From an uncultured Atopobium sp. (GTDB lineage Bacteria > Actinomycetota > Coriobacteriia > Coriobacteriales > Atopobiaceae), in the NCBI GenBank assembly GCA_946997485.1, contig CAMPVF010000010.1, positions 1 through 64,000 on the forward strand: a stretch of DNA of 64,000 bases, read 5' to 3'. The position numbers and the translations under genes were made by a program. The notes under the pieces are model-generated. The model was not told where the DNA came from, made no database searches, and saw nothing but the letters and a program-made list of their open reading frames with translations. Shown piece by piece: positions 42,776 to 52,136 of the stretch; the stretch's first letter is position 1; each line of letters begins with the position of its first letter.

Positions 42776-45187
42776 ATGTCTGCATCGGTTACAACGACTA
42801 GCACACCCATGCCAGATGGCTCCGGTATGCCTGCACAACAGCCGCACGTAGCGCGGGTGCGCAAGCCACATAAAGGCACGCACAAAAGCATCCCCCTATC
42901 TGCCGCAATGATGCTCATTACCTTGGGTATTGTGTATGGCGATATTGGTACCAGCCCCATGTATACGCTCAAGGCAATTATGTGCGGCAACGGCGGCCTT
43001 AATTCAATGTCAACCGATACCGTGTTAGGCGCGCTTTCACTCATTATCTGGACGCTTACGCTTATTACCACCGTTAAGTATCTGTTTATTGCGATGAGTG
43101 CCGACAACCATAACGAAGGCGGCATTTTTGCGCTCTATGCCCTCGTTAAACGCTATGGTAAATGGCTTATTATCCCCGCTATGATTGGTGGCGCGGCGCT
43201 GCTTGCCGACGGTATTTTAACGCCCGCCGTTACCATTACAACAGCTATCGAAGGTCTTCGTACCATACCGTTTATTCATGCAATTATTGGCGATAAACAA
43301 AGCATCGTTATTTTCATTACCATTACCATTATCTGCGTGCTGTTCTTTGTGCAGCGCTCGGGCACATCGTCGATTGGTAAGGCGTTTGGCCCTATTATGA
43401 CGCTGTGGTTTTTGTTTTTGGGCATCTCAGGCCTGCTTAATATGAGCGCCGACTTTACGGTGCTGCGTGCGCTCAACCCGTTTCGCGGCATCATGTTTTT
43501 GTTTAACAACCAAATAAACGCTGCTGGCCTTATGGTGCTCGGCAACGTATTTTTGTGTACAACCGGTGCCGAGGCGCTCTACTCTGATATGGGTCATGTT
43601 GGGCGCGTAAACATCTTTGCTACCTGGCCATTCGTAAAAGCCTGCCTTATTTTTAACTACCTTGGACAAGGTGCCTGGATTCTCACGCACAACAATTCGC
43701 TCAGCCTCGCTATGGTCGACGACCTCAACCCGTTTTTCCAAATGATTCCTACTGAGCTGCGTGCGTTTGCCGTTATTCTTTCTACCTTTGCCGCAATTAT
43801 TGCCTCGCAAGCACTTATTACCGGCTCGTATTCTATTATTTCTGAGGCTATTCGTCTTAACCTTATGCCTCACATGAAAATTAATTACCCATCCATGAAC
43901 AAGGGTCAGATATACATTCCGCTGGTAAACAACATTATGTGGATTGGCTGCATTAGCATTGTTGCCCTGTTTCAAACGTCAAACCACATGGAAGCAGCAT
44001 ATGGCCTTGCTATTACTGCAACCATGCTTATGACTACCATTTTGTTGTATACCTACATTGCCGACGTGCGACACAAGCAAGTTCCTGCCATCATTTTTGC
44101 CGTGTTCTTTGGTGCAATTGAGGCAATGTTCTTTTTCTCGAGCTTAACAAAGTTTTTCCACGGTGGTTACTTTACCGTTATTATGGCTGCTGCCATGTTT
44201 GCTGTTATGTACATCTGGCGCCGCGCTACTGCAGTTGAACGCACACAAATCGTGTTTTTGCCGGTTGCAAAATACATCGACCAGCTACGCCGCCTGCGCC
44301 GCGACCGCGAAGTACCGTTTATAGCCGACAACCTGGTATTTTTGTCAAACGATTCGTCGTTTGACAGGCTCGACCGCGACATTTTGTATTCCATTTTGGA
44401 CAAGCGCCCCAAACGTGCAAAAGCATACTGGTTTGTAAATATCAACGTTACCAACGAACCCTATACAAGCGAATACCTTATCGAAAACTTTGGCACCAAT
44501 TTTGTGTTTAAAGTGCAGCTGCGCCTTGGCTTCCGCGTTAACCAGCGTATTAACACCTATCTGTACCAAATTGTTTCCGATTTGGTTGAAAGCAATCAGC
44601 TGCATCCTCAGCATCACAAGTATTCAATTTATCGAGAAGACAGCAACGTAGGCGACTTTAGATTTTGTCTCTTGCGCAAAGTTCTCTCGCCCGAAACAAA
44701 CATTTCGGGTATTAACCGCGTTGTTGTTGAAGCAAAATACATGATACGACGCATGTGTGGTTCACCGGTAAAATGGTATGGACTCGAAAACTCAAGCATT
44801 GTATTTGAGTATGTGCCGCTGTTTACCCGCGCTAAGCAACAGCACCGCTTAACTCGCATTACGCGCCCGCAACGGTCAGCAAAACCGCTGGTAGACATTA
44901 CTAAAAAGTTTACCTTCGACGACCCGGACGATGATATTTTCTCGGTAACCATGAAGCCCGATTTGGTAAATTCGGTAGAAACGGTTGAACACTCTGTTAT
45001 TGGTGGCGACACTGCCTCGTTTAGGCCGCTTGTGCTTGATGAAGACGACGATGCAAGCGAGAGTGACGACAGCTTTGAAGATGACTTTGTAGATGAAACC
45101 GGCATTTTTGAGCCGCTCGACGAAACGTCGCACGATTTGATGGGACGCAGCGCACAGAGCACACCAGCGACACAACACAAGCGCTAA
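42776..45187 (+). CDS. kup: Kup-type potassium uptake permease
   Basis: A proton-coupled K+ transporter of the KUP/HAK/KT family. The 803-residue product is long for bacteria (usually 620-700). The signature GIVYGDIGTSPMYT lies near 52, and about 12 membrane segments follow with EGGIFALYALV and the ADGILTPAV motif. The cytoplasmic C-terminal domain contains FVNINVTNEPYTSEY. The extra length is a basic N-tail and an acidic Ser/Asp/Glu-rich C-tail. It is divergent from the S10 gene. No c-di-AMP (ydaO) riboswitch fits in the 107-bp gap. Confidence 0.95.
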   Translation: MSASVTTTSTPMPDGSGMPAQQPHVARVRKPHKGTHKSIPLSAAMMLITLGIVYGDIGTSPMYTLKAIMCGNGGLNSMSTDTVLGALSLIIWTLTLITTVKYLFIAMSADNHNEGGIFALYALVKRYGKWLIIPAMIGGAALLADGILTPAVTITTAIEGLRTIPFIHAIIGDKQSIVIFITITIICVLFFVQRSGTSSIGKAFGPIMTLWFLFLGISGLLNMSADFTVLRALNPFRGIMFLFNNQINAAGLMVLGNVFLCTTGAEALYSDMGHVGRVNIFATWPFVKACLIFNYLGQGAWILTHNNSLSLAMVDDLNPFFQMIPTELRAFAVILSTFAAIIASQALITGSYSIISEAIRLNLMPHMKINYPSMNKGQIYIPLVNNIMWIGCISIVALFQTSNHMEAAYGLAITATMLMTTILLYTYIADVRHKQVPAIIFAVFFGAIEAMFFFSSLTKFFHGGYFTVIMAAAMFAVMYIWRRATAVERTQIVFLPVAKYIDQLRRLRRDREVPFIADNLVFLSNDSSFDRLDRDILYSILDKRPKRAKAYWFVNINVTNEPYTSEYLIENFGTNFVFKVQLRLGFRVNQRINTYLYQIVSDLVESNQLHPQHHKYSIYREDSNVGDFRFCLLRKVLSPETNISGINRVVVEAKYMIRRMCGSPVKWYGLENSSIVFEYVPLFTRAKQQHRLTRITRPQRSAKPLVDITKKFTFDDPDDDIFSVTMKPDLVNSVETVEHSVIGGDTASFRPLVLDEDDDASESDDSFEDDFVDETGIFEPLDETSHDLMGRSAQSTPATQHKR

Positions 45188-45245
45188 AAGCGCTAAGCCG
45201 CAAAGCACTAAGTCACAAAGCACTACGCCACAAACAAACGCATAC

Positions 45246-45289
45246 AAACGTGCACATACGTTGCTTAGTACAGCGCATGTGCACGTTTT
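45246..45289 (+). terminator. Terminator after kup
   Basis: A perfect 12-bp stem, AAACGTGCACAT (45246-45257) and ATGTGCACGTTT (45277-45288), with a 19-base loop and a short T run. It lies about 60 bases after the kup stop. Confidence 0.75.
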
Positions 45290-45366
45290 GCTATAGGTTT
45301 TTTAGCATTCGTTATGATTCGTTATGAAGGCCGCACGCTGCAGGGCAGAAGCCAGCTCTACTCGTT

Positions 45367-47451
45367 TTATTGGCCGTTGGCTGAGGAATTATCGGAAGAC
45401 TCAGAAGACGAACCGTCACCAGAAGCAGCAGCATTGGCAGCATTGGCACGACCAATCTCAAGTGCAGCCGCCTGAATCCATGCAATGGCGTTGTCTTGTG
45501 CATTGCCGCTGCGTTCGCACAGCTCAAAGCCCTTATCCCACACGGGTGTAAAATCAACCTTGGTTATGCCCGAATAGGTAGAAAGCGCAGCCACCAAATT
45601 AAGCTCGCAGGTAAGCGTAGTTGCCGTTTGCGTAAGACCGGTGTTAATGCGCCAATACGGAGCCACGTGCGCTTTGTTATAGCCCTCGTACGTGTTGCAC
45701 AAATGATAAAGCGGATCCATCATAAGTCGGCGGGTAGCCATCGTTTGCTTAAGGCTATCGAGTTTGGCAATGTCGACGTGCCATTGTTCAGCAATTTTAT
45801 CAGAATAGGATTTATCGTTAGCAAACTCCTGTTGATGCTCGCGAAGTACCTGCGCTATAGCGTCGTCGTAGTGCAGCGTAGACTCGTTATCAATACCAAA
45901 AAACTGGTTGGTTGGCGTAGATTTATCGATTGCGTCAAACGCGCACACCGCCTTTGATGGCCGGCGGCAATGGCGCACAAAATCCCACAAACTCGTTATG
46001 CGCACCGTACCGCGTGACGCCGAATAGGTAAGCCACTTGCCATCTTTGTTAAGCGACGCAATATAGCTCTGCGGGTTTTCGAACACAACGCTTTGCACCT
46101 GTTGCACGCCCGAAATACCTTGCCCATCTGAGGGTTTTTGTGGCTGAGCAGGGGCTGCCGCAGGCTGTTTGGCATCTTGCTTGCCATCCTGTTTGGCACC
46201 CTGTTTGGCATCTGGCGCAGGTGCGCCGTCAGCTTTATTTGCCGATGCACTACCAGCAGCGTCAGCCTTTGTTTTATCGTCAAAAGGCACATGATACATG
46301 CTTGGATTACCCGGAAATGCCGGCTCAACCAGGCGCGACGGTGTTTGCGTGTAGGGAAACTGCGTGTGTGCAAAAAAGTCGGTTGCTGCAGACACCAGCG
46401 TGTCCATTACATAGGCGTAGTAGCTACCATCGACAAAGCTGCCGTCTTGCGTTTGGTCGAGGGTAAGCGCTGCACCTTTGGTGGTATGCAGCCCAAGCCC
46501 CTTGAGCTGCTGAGCATAACGAGCGGCCAGTAGGTGCGATAATGCCTGCTTCCAGCTGCCACGTGCGCGCGAGGCGTCCTCAACAAACTGACCCATAAGC
46601 CACTCATACCCCGTGTTACCAAATGCAGAATCGGTAAGCGGGCACCACAGCGCCGCCGCTTGAATGGCGTCGGAAAGCGTATTGCCGTTTGCATCGCAGG
46701 TAGCAGCGCCAACAGCCTTAAGGTAGAGCGTATACAAATCGCTATCACCACTTGCCGCAAGCACCGACGCAATAGTTGCACCCGCGCCGTAGCCCATAGC
46801 TACGATGCTATTTATGTTGCCAGGCAGGCTTTTTGCGTTGTAGCGCAGGTAGCGAATGGCACTTTTAAGATCCACAACCGACCAAGGCGCGCCGCCCGAA
46901 AATACTTCTTTTTTATCGCTCTCAAAGCCCGAGCTACGACCACGAAAACCGGCGTACACGTAAATAAATCCCGCTTGAAGATAGCGACGAATGCCCTCGT
47001 AATCATACGAGGTTGGACATAGCTGCGGCGTAAAGTACGCGGAGTTAAGCGGCATAACAAACGGTGCATTGTGAATGGTAAAATCGCCTACCGCGCCCTT
47101 TTCGTTTGGCTCGCACGACCAGGTATCGCCCTGCTGCTTTGCAACAAAATAGCTACCCGGCACAAATATCGAAAGCGACATGTACGACTTAGACGCAGGA
47201 TTTAAACAATATGGAATAGCAAGTTGATAAAAACAATTGTGCTCTTTGTCGTAGTTCCACCCCGCGTGATTGAGCTCAAGCGCTTGAAATTCGTTTTTGG
47301 TGGTAGCCGTGGGCACATCCGGGGTTTCGGGGAGCGTAGGCTTTGGCTCTGGCCAGCTCATGCACCCCGCAAGGCCCGAAACACAGGCAAGGGCTGCAAG
47401 TGATACGAATGTCTTTCGCGACATGGGTGCTGGCGTAGTGTGAGTGCTCAT
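45367..47451 (-). CDS. Tannase-fold lipoprotein with substituted catalytic triad
   Basis: A 694-residue exported lipoprotein. The start is ATG 47451 with GGAGG; the signal peptide ends in lipobox LAGC with Cys30. The rest matches subtype-B-tannase-like hydrolases along its length: SLSIFVPGSYF, YAGFRGRSSG, DLKSAIRYLRYN, LYLKAVGAA, YWRINTG, CERSGNAQDN. In active tannases the nucleophile elbow is G-x-S-x-G; here it is GYGAGA with Gly222 at the Ser position. The Asp position (usually QxDT) is Ala610, and the His position (usually GHxxAERTG) is Phe642. The Ala-to-Phe spacing of 32 residues equals the Asp-His spacing I recall for the L. plantarum enzyme. A KQ-rich insert lies near 405-440. It is predicted to be non-catalytic, perhaps a binding protein. 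Confidence 0.78.
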   Translation of the reverse strand: MSTHTTPAPMSRKTFVSLAALACVSGLAGCMSWPEPKPTLPETPDVPTATTKNEFQALELNHAGWNYDKEHNCFYQLAIPYCLNPASKSYMSLSIFVPGSYFVAKQQGDTWSCEPNEKGAVGDFTIHNAPFVMPLNSAYFTPQLCPTSYDYEGIRRYLQAGFIYVYAGFRGRSSGFESDKKEVFSGGAPWSVVDLKSAIRYLRYNAKSLPGNINSIVAMGYGAGATIASVLAASGDSDLYTLYLKAVGAATCDANGNTLSDAIQAAALWCPLTDSAFGNTGYEWLMGQFVEDASRARGSWKQALSHLLAARYAQQLKGLGLHTTKGAALTLDQTQDGSFVDGSYYAYVMDTLVSAATDFFAHTQFPYTQTPSRLVEPAFPGNPSMYHVPFDDKTKADAAGSASANKADGAPAPDAKQGAKQDGKQDAKQPAAAPAQPQKPSDGQGISGVQQVQSVVFENPQSYIASLNKDGKWLTYSASRGTVRITSLWDFVRHCRRPSKAVCAFDAIDKSTPTNQFFGIDNESTLHYDDAIAQVLREHQQEFANDKSYSDKIAEQWHVDIAKLDSLKQTMATRRLMMDPLYHLCNTYEGYNKAHVAPYWRINTGLTQTATTLTCELNLVAALSTYSGITKVDFTPVWDKGFELCERSGNAQDNAIAWIQAAALEIGRANAANAAASGDGSSSESSDNSSANGQ

Positions 47452-48208
47452 AAAACCTCCGAATACAGGCACGGTAGTGGTAGTTATATTGTAAGAAAAA
47501 GAGAAGGATAATGTGTGAACAAATAGAGTTTACACGCGCTTCGCATCAACAGCATGTGCGCGAGCTTGAATGCTGCGTGCGCGCACAGGTTTACCCATCA
47601 CGTTGATGCGTGCAGCTTTGAGGGTGCGCTGCTGGGAGCTACTCAATTTCGAAGTTTCGCGTTGAAAAAGCGAATGTTCACAACGCATAAACGCGGATAG
47701 TATCTATCCGCGTTACAGCTGTAAGAGTCATTTGACTGCTTTGCACCTCCATACGCGCACTTCGAAATTGAGTAGCGTCAGCGCACGTTTTTCATTCAAA
47801 TACGCACGTCTATAAACGCGAAACTCCACATCAAAACAGCTCTCCACTATCCGCACTGCAGCAGCGCAAAACGTTCGGCGCGCACACGCACGCGAAAACT
47901 ATGCATAGTATGCACGAACAGTTTTGCACAAAACGAGCAAATTATTACATGTATAAACTGTGATGACAGATACTTTCACCCGCTAAATTCAACCGTTTAT
48001 CGTTTTTATTGTAACTTTTTGTCCACGATGAACGCGCTTGTAGCATAATGAAAATCTCATAAGGATGCACAATGCATCGCGGCATTATGCATCGCTATGA
48101 GTGAGCGAGTAGTACCTACTAAATATCGGCTATTTTGCCAGATTTATGCACTTTTAGAGCATACGTCCTGCATAACTAAACGCCTGTATTCACGTAAAGG
48201 AGATATAC
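47452..48208. other. 757-bp intergenic region upstream of arcC
   Basis: Divergent promoter region for the lipoprotein and arcC genes. It holds the palindromic element at 47624-47786 and the 12-base palindrome ACTATGCATAGT at 47898-47909. Nearer arcC there is an AT-rich stretch around 47940-47970 (TTATTACATGTATAA), which may be a regulator site. No protein-coding frame or known RNA family was recognised. Confidence 0.5.
47624..47786. repeat. 163-bp palindromic element with internal hairpin
   Basis: GCTACTCAATTTCGAAG (47638-47654) and its exact reverse complement (47760-47776) form 17-bp arms. These are extended outwards by GTGCGCTG (47624-47631) and CAGCGCAC (47779-47786) after small bulges. 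Inside is a perfect 11-bp hairpin, AACGCGGATAG (47690-47700) and CTATCCGCGTT (47704-47714). It may be a structured RNA or a miniature inverted-repeat element. It is unlike the 189-bp element in sequence. Confidence 0.75.
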
Positions 48209-49147
48209 ATGAGTTCTCAACAAACTATCGTTGTAGCGCTTGGCGGAAACGCCCTTGGTAAAACGCCCCAACAGCAGCTGATGCTCATTCAAAATACAGC
48301 ATCATCGCTGGTAGATATGATACAAGAGGGCTATCGCGTTGTTATTACCCATGGTAATGGTCCTCAGGTTGGTGCCATTAAAGTTTCAACCGACTATGCA
48401 GCACAGCACGAAGTAGGTCCGGAAATCCCGTTTGCCGAATGTGGTGCCATGTCGCAAGGATACATTGGCTATCATTTGCAGCAGGCAATGATTAATGAGC
48501 TTGCACGCCGCGGCATTGAAAAACCTGTTGTTTCTGTTGTTACCGAAACGCTTGTTGATGCAAACGACCCTGCTTTTGAGCATCCAACAAAGCCGGTAGG
48601 CGCATTTTACACCGAAGAAGAAGCCAAAAAGCGCATGGAGCACTCGGGCGACACATATGTAGAAGATGCTGGTAGAGGTTGGCGCTGGGTTGTGGCCTCG
48701 CCCCTACCAAAGCGCATTGTAGAAACCGACACCATAAAACAGCTGGTAGACAGCGGTTGCGTGGTTATTGCTGCAGGCGGCGGTGGTATTCCTGTTATTA
48801 AAACCGATGCCGGCTATAAGGGCGTTGCTGCAGTTATCGACAAAGACAACACGGCAGCCCTGCTTGCACACGACATTGCGGCCGATCGCCTGGTTATTTT
48901 AACGGCAGTTGAAAAAGTTGCCATTAACTTTAACACCCCCAACCAGCAAAATCTTGACACGCTTACCGTTGCCGAAGCCAAGCAATATAGCGACGAAGGT
49001 CAGTTTGCACCAGGTTCGATGCTGCCAAAGATTTCTGCGTGCGTTACCTTTGTTAAAGAAACAAAAGGTGGACAAGCACTTATCACCTCGCTTGAATGTG
49101 CAAAAGACGGTCTTTTGGGCAAAACAGGAACCGCAATTGTTGCATAA
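48209..49147 (+). CDS. arcC: Carbamate kinase
   Basis: Makes ATP from carbamoyl phosphate and ADP, the energy-yielding end of arginine deiminase or agmatine/purine breakdown. The 312-residue product has the family N-terminus IVVALGGNALG, ITHGNGPQVG, and AAGGGGIPVI with LTAVEKVAINF. AAAGGAG lies eight bases before the ATG. No arcA (deiminase) or arcB (carbamoyltransferase) gene is adjacent, so the source of carbamoyl phosphate lies elsewhere. A terminator follows at 49181-49226, so it is probably monocistronic. Confidence 0.96.
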   Translation: MSSQQTIVVALGGNALGKTPQQQLMLIQNTASSLVDMIQEGYRVVITHGNGPQVGAIKVSTDYAAQHEVGPEIPFAECGAMSQGYIGYHLQQAMINELARRGIEKPVVSVVTETLVDANDPAFEHPTKPVGAFYTEEEAKKRMEHSGDTYVEDAGRGWRWVVASPLPKRIVETDTIKQLVDSGCVVIAAGGGGIPVIKTDAGYKGVAAVIDKDNTAALLAHDIAADRLVILTAVEKVAINFNTPNQQNLDTLTVAEAKQYSDEGQFAPGSMLPKISACVTFVKETKGGQALITSLECAKDGLLGKTGTAIVA

Positions 49148-49180
49148 TTGCCCCATTGCATACACAAATGTGTAACAGCA

Positions 49181-49226
49181 AACCACCCTCAGTGCGCGCG
49201 ACGCCGCGGCTTGAGGGTGGTTTTTT
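49181..49226 (+). terminator. Terminator after arcC
   Basis: An 11-bp stem, AACCACCCTCA (49181-49191) and TGAGGGTGGTT (49212-49222), followed by a T run. Confidence 0.9.
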
Positions 49227-49296
49227 AGCGAACACATACGCGCGTATCACCACATACCCTTCGCAAAACTACCACTCACACGCCCATCCACCACCG

Positions 49297-49326
49297 TTTA
49301 CAAAAATAACTACTCATTTGTATACA
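49297..49326 (+). promoter_or_regulatory. Candidate D-lactate dehydrogenase promoter
   Basis: TTTACA (49297-49302) and TATACA (49321-49326) with an 18-base spacer, about 100 bases before the start codon. Called on consensus only. Confidence 0.4.
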
Positions 49327-49429
49327 GAATGTGATATAGGAGTGTGCTCTTACGTTTATGCATGAAAATACGGTGTCACTGCATTAAAATAAGCTTGTGC
49401 TAAAGGTAAAACGAAGTTAAGGAGCAACT

Positions 49430-50434
49430 ATGAATGTGCTTATGTTTGGTAGTACAAGCTATGACAAACACTCTTTTAAGCAGGAGCTTTCTGCATACCC
49501 TGAACTCAACTTCGATTTTATAAAAACCGAGCTAACACCCACAACTGCAGCGCTGGCAAAAGGCTACGACGCAGTATGCGCGTTTGTTAATTCGGACATC
49601 TCTGCAATGGCACTTGAGGTACTACGCGGCCTTGGCGTTAAGCTCATCCTTATGCGCTGCGCTGGTTTCGACGCCGTTAACGTAGACTTTGCTGCGTCGC
49701 TTGGCATTAAAGTAACGCGCGTACCTGCATATTCGCCCGAGGCAATTGCCGAACACGCAATGGCACTTGCACTCGATGCAAACCGCCGTATAAGCCGTGG
49801 TTTTATGCGTATTCGTGAAAACAACTTTTCGCTTACCGGCCTTGTGGGCGAAACACTTTATGGTAAAACCGCAGGTATTGTTGGTACCGGCCGCATTGGT
49901 GCTGCATTGTGCCGCATTTGCAAAGGCTTTGGCATGACAGTATTGGGCTACGATTTGTACCCCAATCAAAAACTTGTTGATGAAGAACATTGCGTTGACG
50001 CATACGTGTCGCTCGATGAGCTGTACGCAAAAAGCGACCTCATTAGCTTGCACGCGTTTCTAAATGAACAGAGCCATCACATGATTTGCGATGAGTCAAT
50101 CGAAAAAATGAAAGAAGGCGTTATTTTCGTTAACACGGGACGTGGCGGCTTGGTTGATACCGAGGCTCTTATCCGCGGCATTAAATCGGGTAAGATTGGT
50201 GCATGTGGCCTGGACGTATACGAAGAAGAAGGTCCCAACGTGTATCAAGACCGCACCTGCGACGTGTTCGACTCAATAACCGCGCGTTTGTGCTCGTTCC
50301 CCAACGTTGTTATGACGTCGCACCAGGCGTTCTTTACGCATGAGGCCTTGCGCCAGATTGCGCAAGTTACGCTTGAAAACGCCCAGCGCTATGCAGATGG
50401 CAAAGATTTCATTGAACGTAGTGTTGTTTGTTAA
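49430..50434 (+). CDS. ldhA: D-lactate dehydrogenase (D-2-hydroxyacid dehydrogenase family)
   Basis: Reduces pyruvate to D-lactate with NADH, regenerating NAD+ in fermentation. The 334-residue product shows the NAD-binding GIVGTGRIG near 145-153 and catalytic Arg in NTGRGGLVD near 238. Catalytic Glu (DVYEEEGPN) and His in SHQAFFTHEAL near 296 are also present. The DVYEEEGPNVY and QAFFT features favour D-LDH over other members of the family. AAGGAG lies five bases before the ATG. Pyruvate kinase is encoded 81 bases downstream, a natural pairing in which one enzyme makes the pyruvate the other reduces. Confidence 0.9.
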   Translation: MNVLMFGSTSYDKHSFKQELSAYPELNFDFIKTELTPTTAALAKGYDAVCAFVNSDISAMALEVLRGLGVKLILMRCAGFDAVNVDFAASLGIKVTRVPAYSPEAIAEHAMALALDANRRISRGFMRIRENNFSLTGLVGETLYGKTAGIVGTGRIGAALCRICKGFGMTVLGYDLYPNQKLVDEEHCVDAYVSLDELYAKSDLISLHAFLNEQSHHMICDESIEKMKEGVIFVNTGRGGLVDTEALIRGIKSGKIGACGLDVYEEEGPNVYQDRTCDVFDSITARLCSFPNVVMTSHQAFFTHEALRQIAQVTLENAQRYADGKDFIERSVVC

Positions 50435-50515
50435 AAATGCATTCACAATATGCATGTAAAGTTGTAAAGTATTGCCGTTATAAAGAACGATAGAAGTTAA
50501 TCTGAAAGGAATTAC

Positions 50516-51946
50516 ATGAAACGTACCAAAATCGTTTGCACCATGGGCCCCGCAACTGAGGATGACGACATCCTTCGCGAGATTATTAAAGCGGGCATGA
50601 ACGTAGCACGTTTTAACTTTAGCCATGGTTCACACGAATACCACCGCGCAAACATCGAACGTGTGCGTCGTATTTCCGATGAGCTCCACATCCCCGTTGC
50701 CATTATGCTCGACACTAAAGGCCCCGAAATTCGTACCGGTGAGCTCGAAAATCACGAAAAAGTTACCCTTGTAACAGGCGAGAAAACCGTTGTAACCACC
50801 GATGACAACGTTATCGGCACCAAAGAGCGTTTCTCGCTCGACTACAAAGAGCTGCCACATGAAGTTGAGCCAGGCTCGTGCATTCTTATCGACGACGGCT
50901 TAATTGAGCTTCGTGTAGATCACGTTGAGGGCAACGACATCCACTGCATCGTTGATAATGGTGGTGAGCTGGGCGAACGCAAAGGCGTTAACGTACCAAA
51001 CGTAGAAGTTGGCCTGCCATCTGTTACCGAGCAAGACCGCAAAGACATTATTTTTGGTTGCGAGATGGGCATCGACGCCATTGCTGCATCGTTCATTCGT
51101 AACGGCGCTGCTGTAGACGAAATCCGTCGTATTTGCCTCGACCACGGCATGCGTCACATCGACATCTTCCCCAAGATTGAGTGCACGCTTGGTGTAAAGA
51201 ACTTCGACGAAATTCTTGAGCACTCCGATGGTATTATGGTTGCTCGTGGCGACCTGGGTGTAGAAATTCCACCTGCAAAGGTTCCTCACATTCAAAAGAG
51301 CATCATTAACAAGTGCGCAGCTGTGTACAAGCCCGTTATTACCGCAACGCAGATGCTCGACTCCATGATTCGCAACCCGCGCCCAACGCGTGCTGAGGTT
51401 GCCGACGTTGCTAACGCAATTTACGACGGTACCGACTGCGTTATGCTTTCGGGTGAAAGCGCCGCAGGTAAATACCCGCTTGAGGCTGTTAAGATGATGG
51501 CTACCGTATGCCGCGAAACTGAGCGCTTCCTTGAGGAGCGTGGCGTGTATCACGACTCTGGTGACGAAGTTAACGCAGCTATCGGTCTTGCTGCTGTTGA
51601 GTGCGCAAACCGCGTACATGCAAAATGCATCATTTGCCCAACGCACTCTGGCCGCACTGCTCGCCTTATTTCTAACTTCCGTCCAAGCCTGCCAATCATT
51701 GCAATGTCACCTTCAAACCATGCCATTCGCAAAACCTGCTTCTACTGGGGCGTAACCTCGTACAAAACGCCTGAGCAAGGCTCGCTCTCGGGCACCTGCT
51801 ACAACGCACTGCGCGAGGCAAAAGAGCACGGCTGTGTTGATAAGGGCGATTTGGTAGTTATTACTGCGGGCGATCCACAAACCTCGCCTTCGCAGGGTGA
51901 CTACATTACCTCAACCAACATGACCATGGTTGCACAAATTCAGTAG
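50516..51946 (+). CDS. pyk: Pyruvate kinase
   Basis: Makes pyruvate and ATP from phosphoenolpyruvate. The 476-residue product has KIVCTMGPAT at the N-terminus, NFSHGSH, MLDTKGPEIRTG and the signature IDIFPKIECTLGVKN with the catalytic Lys. MVARGDLGVE, ATQMLDSM and a C-terminal regulatory domain follow (CPTHSGRTARLISNFRP). AAAGGA lies five bases before the ATG. Codons ending in C are more frequent than in neighbours, consistent with high expression. After the stop, TTTTGAAC-like short repeats (about 51979-52030) lead into a terminator. Confidence 0.97.
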   Translation: MKRTKIVCTMGPATEDDDILREIIKAGMNVARFNFSHGSHEYHRANIERVRRISDELHIPVAIMLDTKGPEIRTGELENHEKVTLVTGEKTVVTTDDNVIGTKERFSLDYKELPHEVEPGSCILIDDGLIELRVDHVEGNDIHCIVDNGGELGERKGVNVPNVEVGLPSVTEQDRKDIIFGCEMGIDAIAASFIRNGAAVDEIRRICLDHGMRHIDIFPKIECTLGVKNFDEILEHSDGIMVARGDLGVEIPPAKVPHIQKSIINKCAAVYKPVITATQMLDSMIRNPRPTRAEVADVANAIYDGTDCVMLSGESAAGKYPLEAVKMMATVCRETERFLEERGVYHDSGDEVNAAIGLAAVECANRVHAKCIICPTHSGRTARLISNFRPSLPIIAMSPSNHAIRKTCFYWGVTSYKTPEQGSLSGTCYNALREAKEHGCVDKGDLVVITAGDPQTSPSQGDYITSTNMTMVAQIQ

Positions 51947-52040
51947 TGTATACCTGCTGCTACAAGGCGTGATACGTTCTAAGTTGAACTTTTGAACTTT
52001 TGAACCTTGTTTGAAACCTGAACTTTGAACATGGTTTAAC

Positions 52041-52082
52041 GCAAAAAAACACCCGGCTGCATCACGCAGTCGGGTGTTGTTG
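52041..52082. terminator. Terminator between pyk and the GntR gene
   Basis: A stem of AACACCCGGCTGC (52048-52060) and GCAGTCGGGTGTT (52066-52078) with one G-T pair, preceded by A7 and followed by a T-rich stretch. It can serve both converging genes. Confidence 0.82.
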
Positions 52083-52136
52083 TATAGGCGACGTTTATAC
52101 CAAGCAGGCATCCTAAGCAGTGACGCACGCTCCAGC

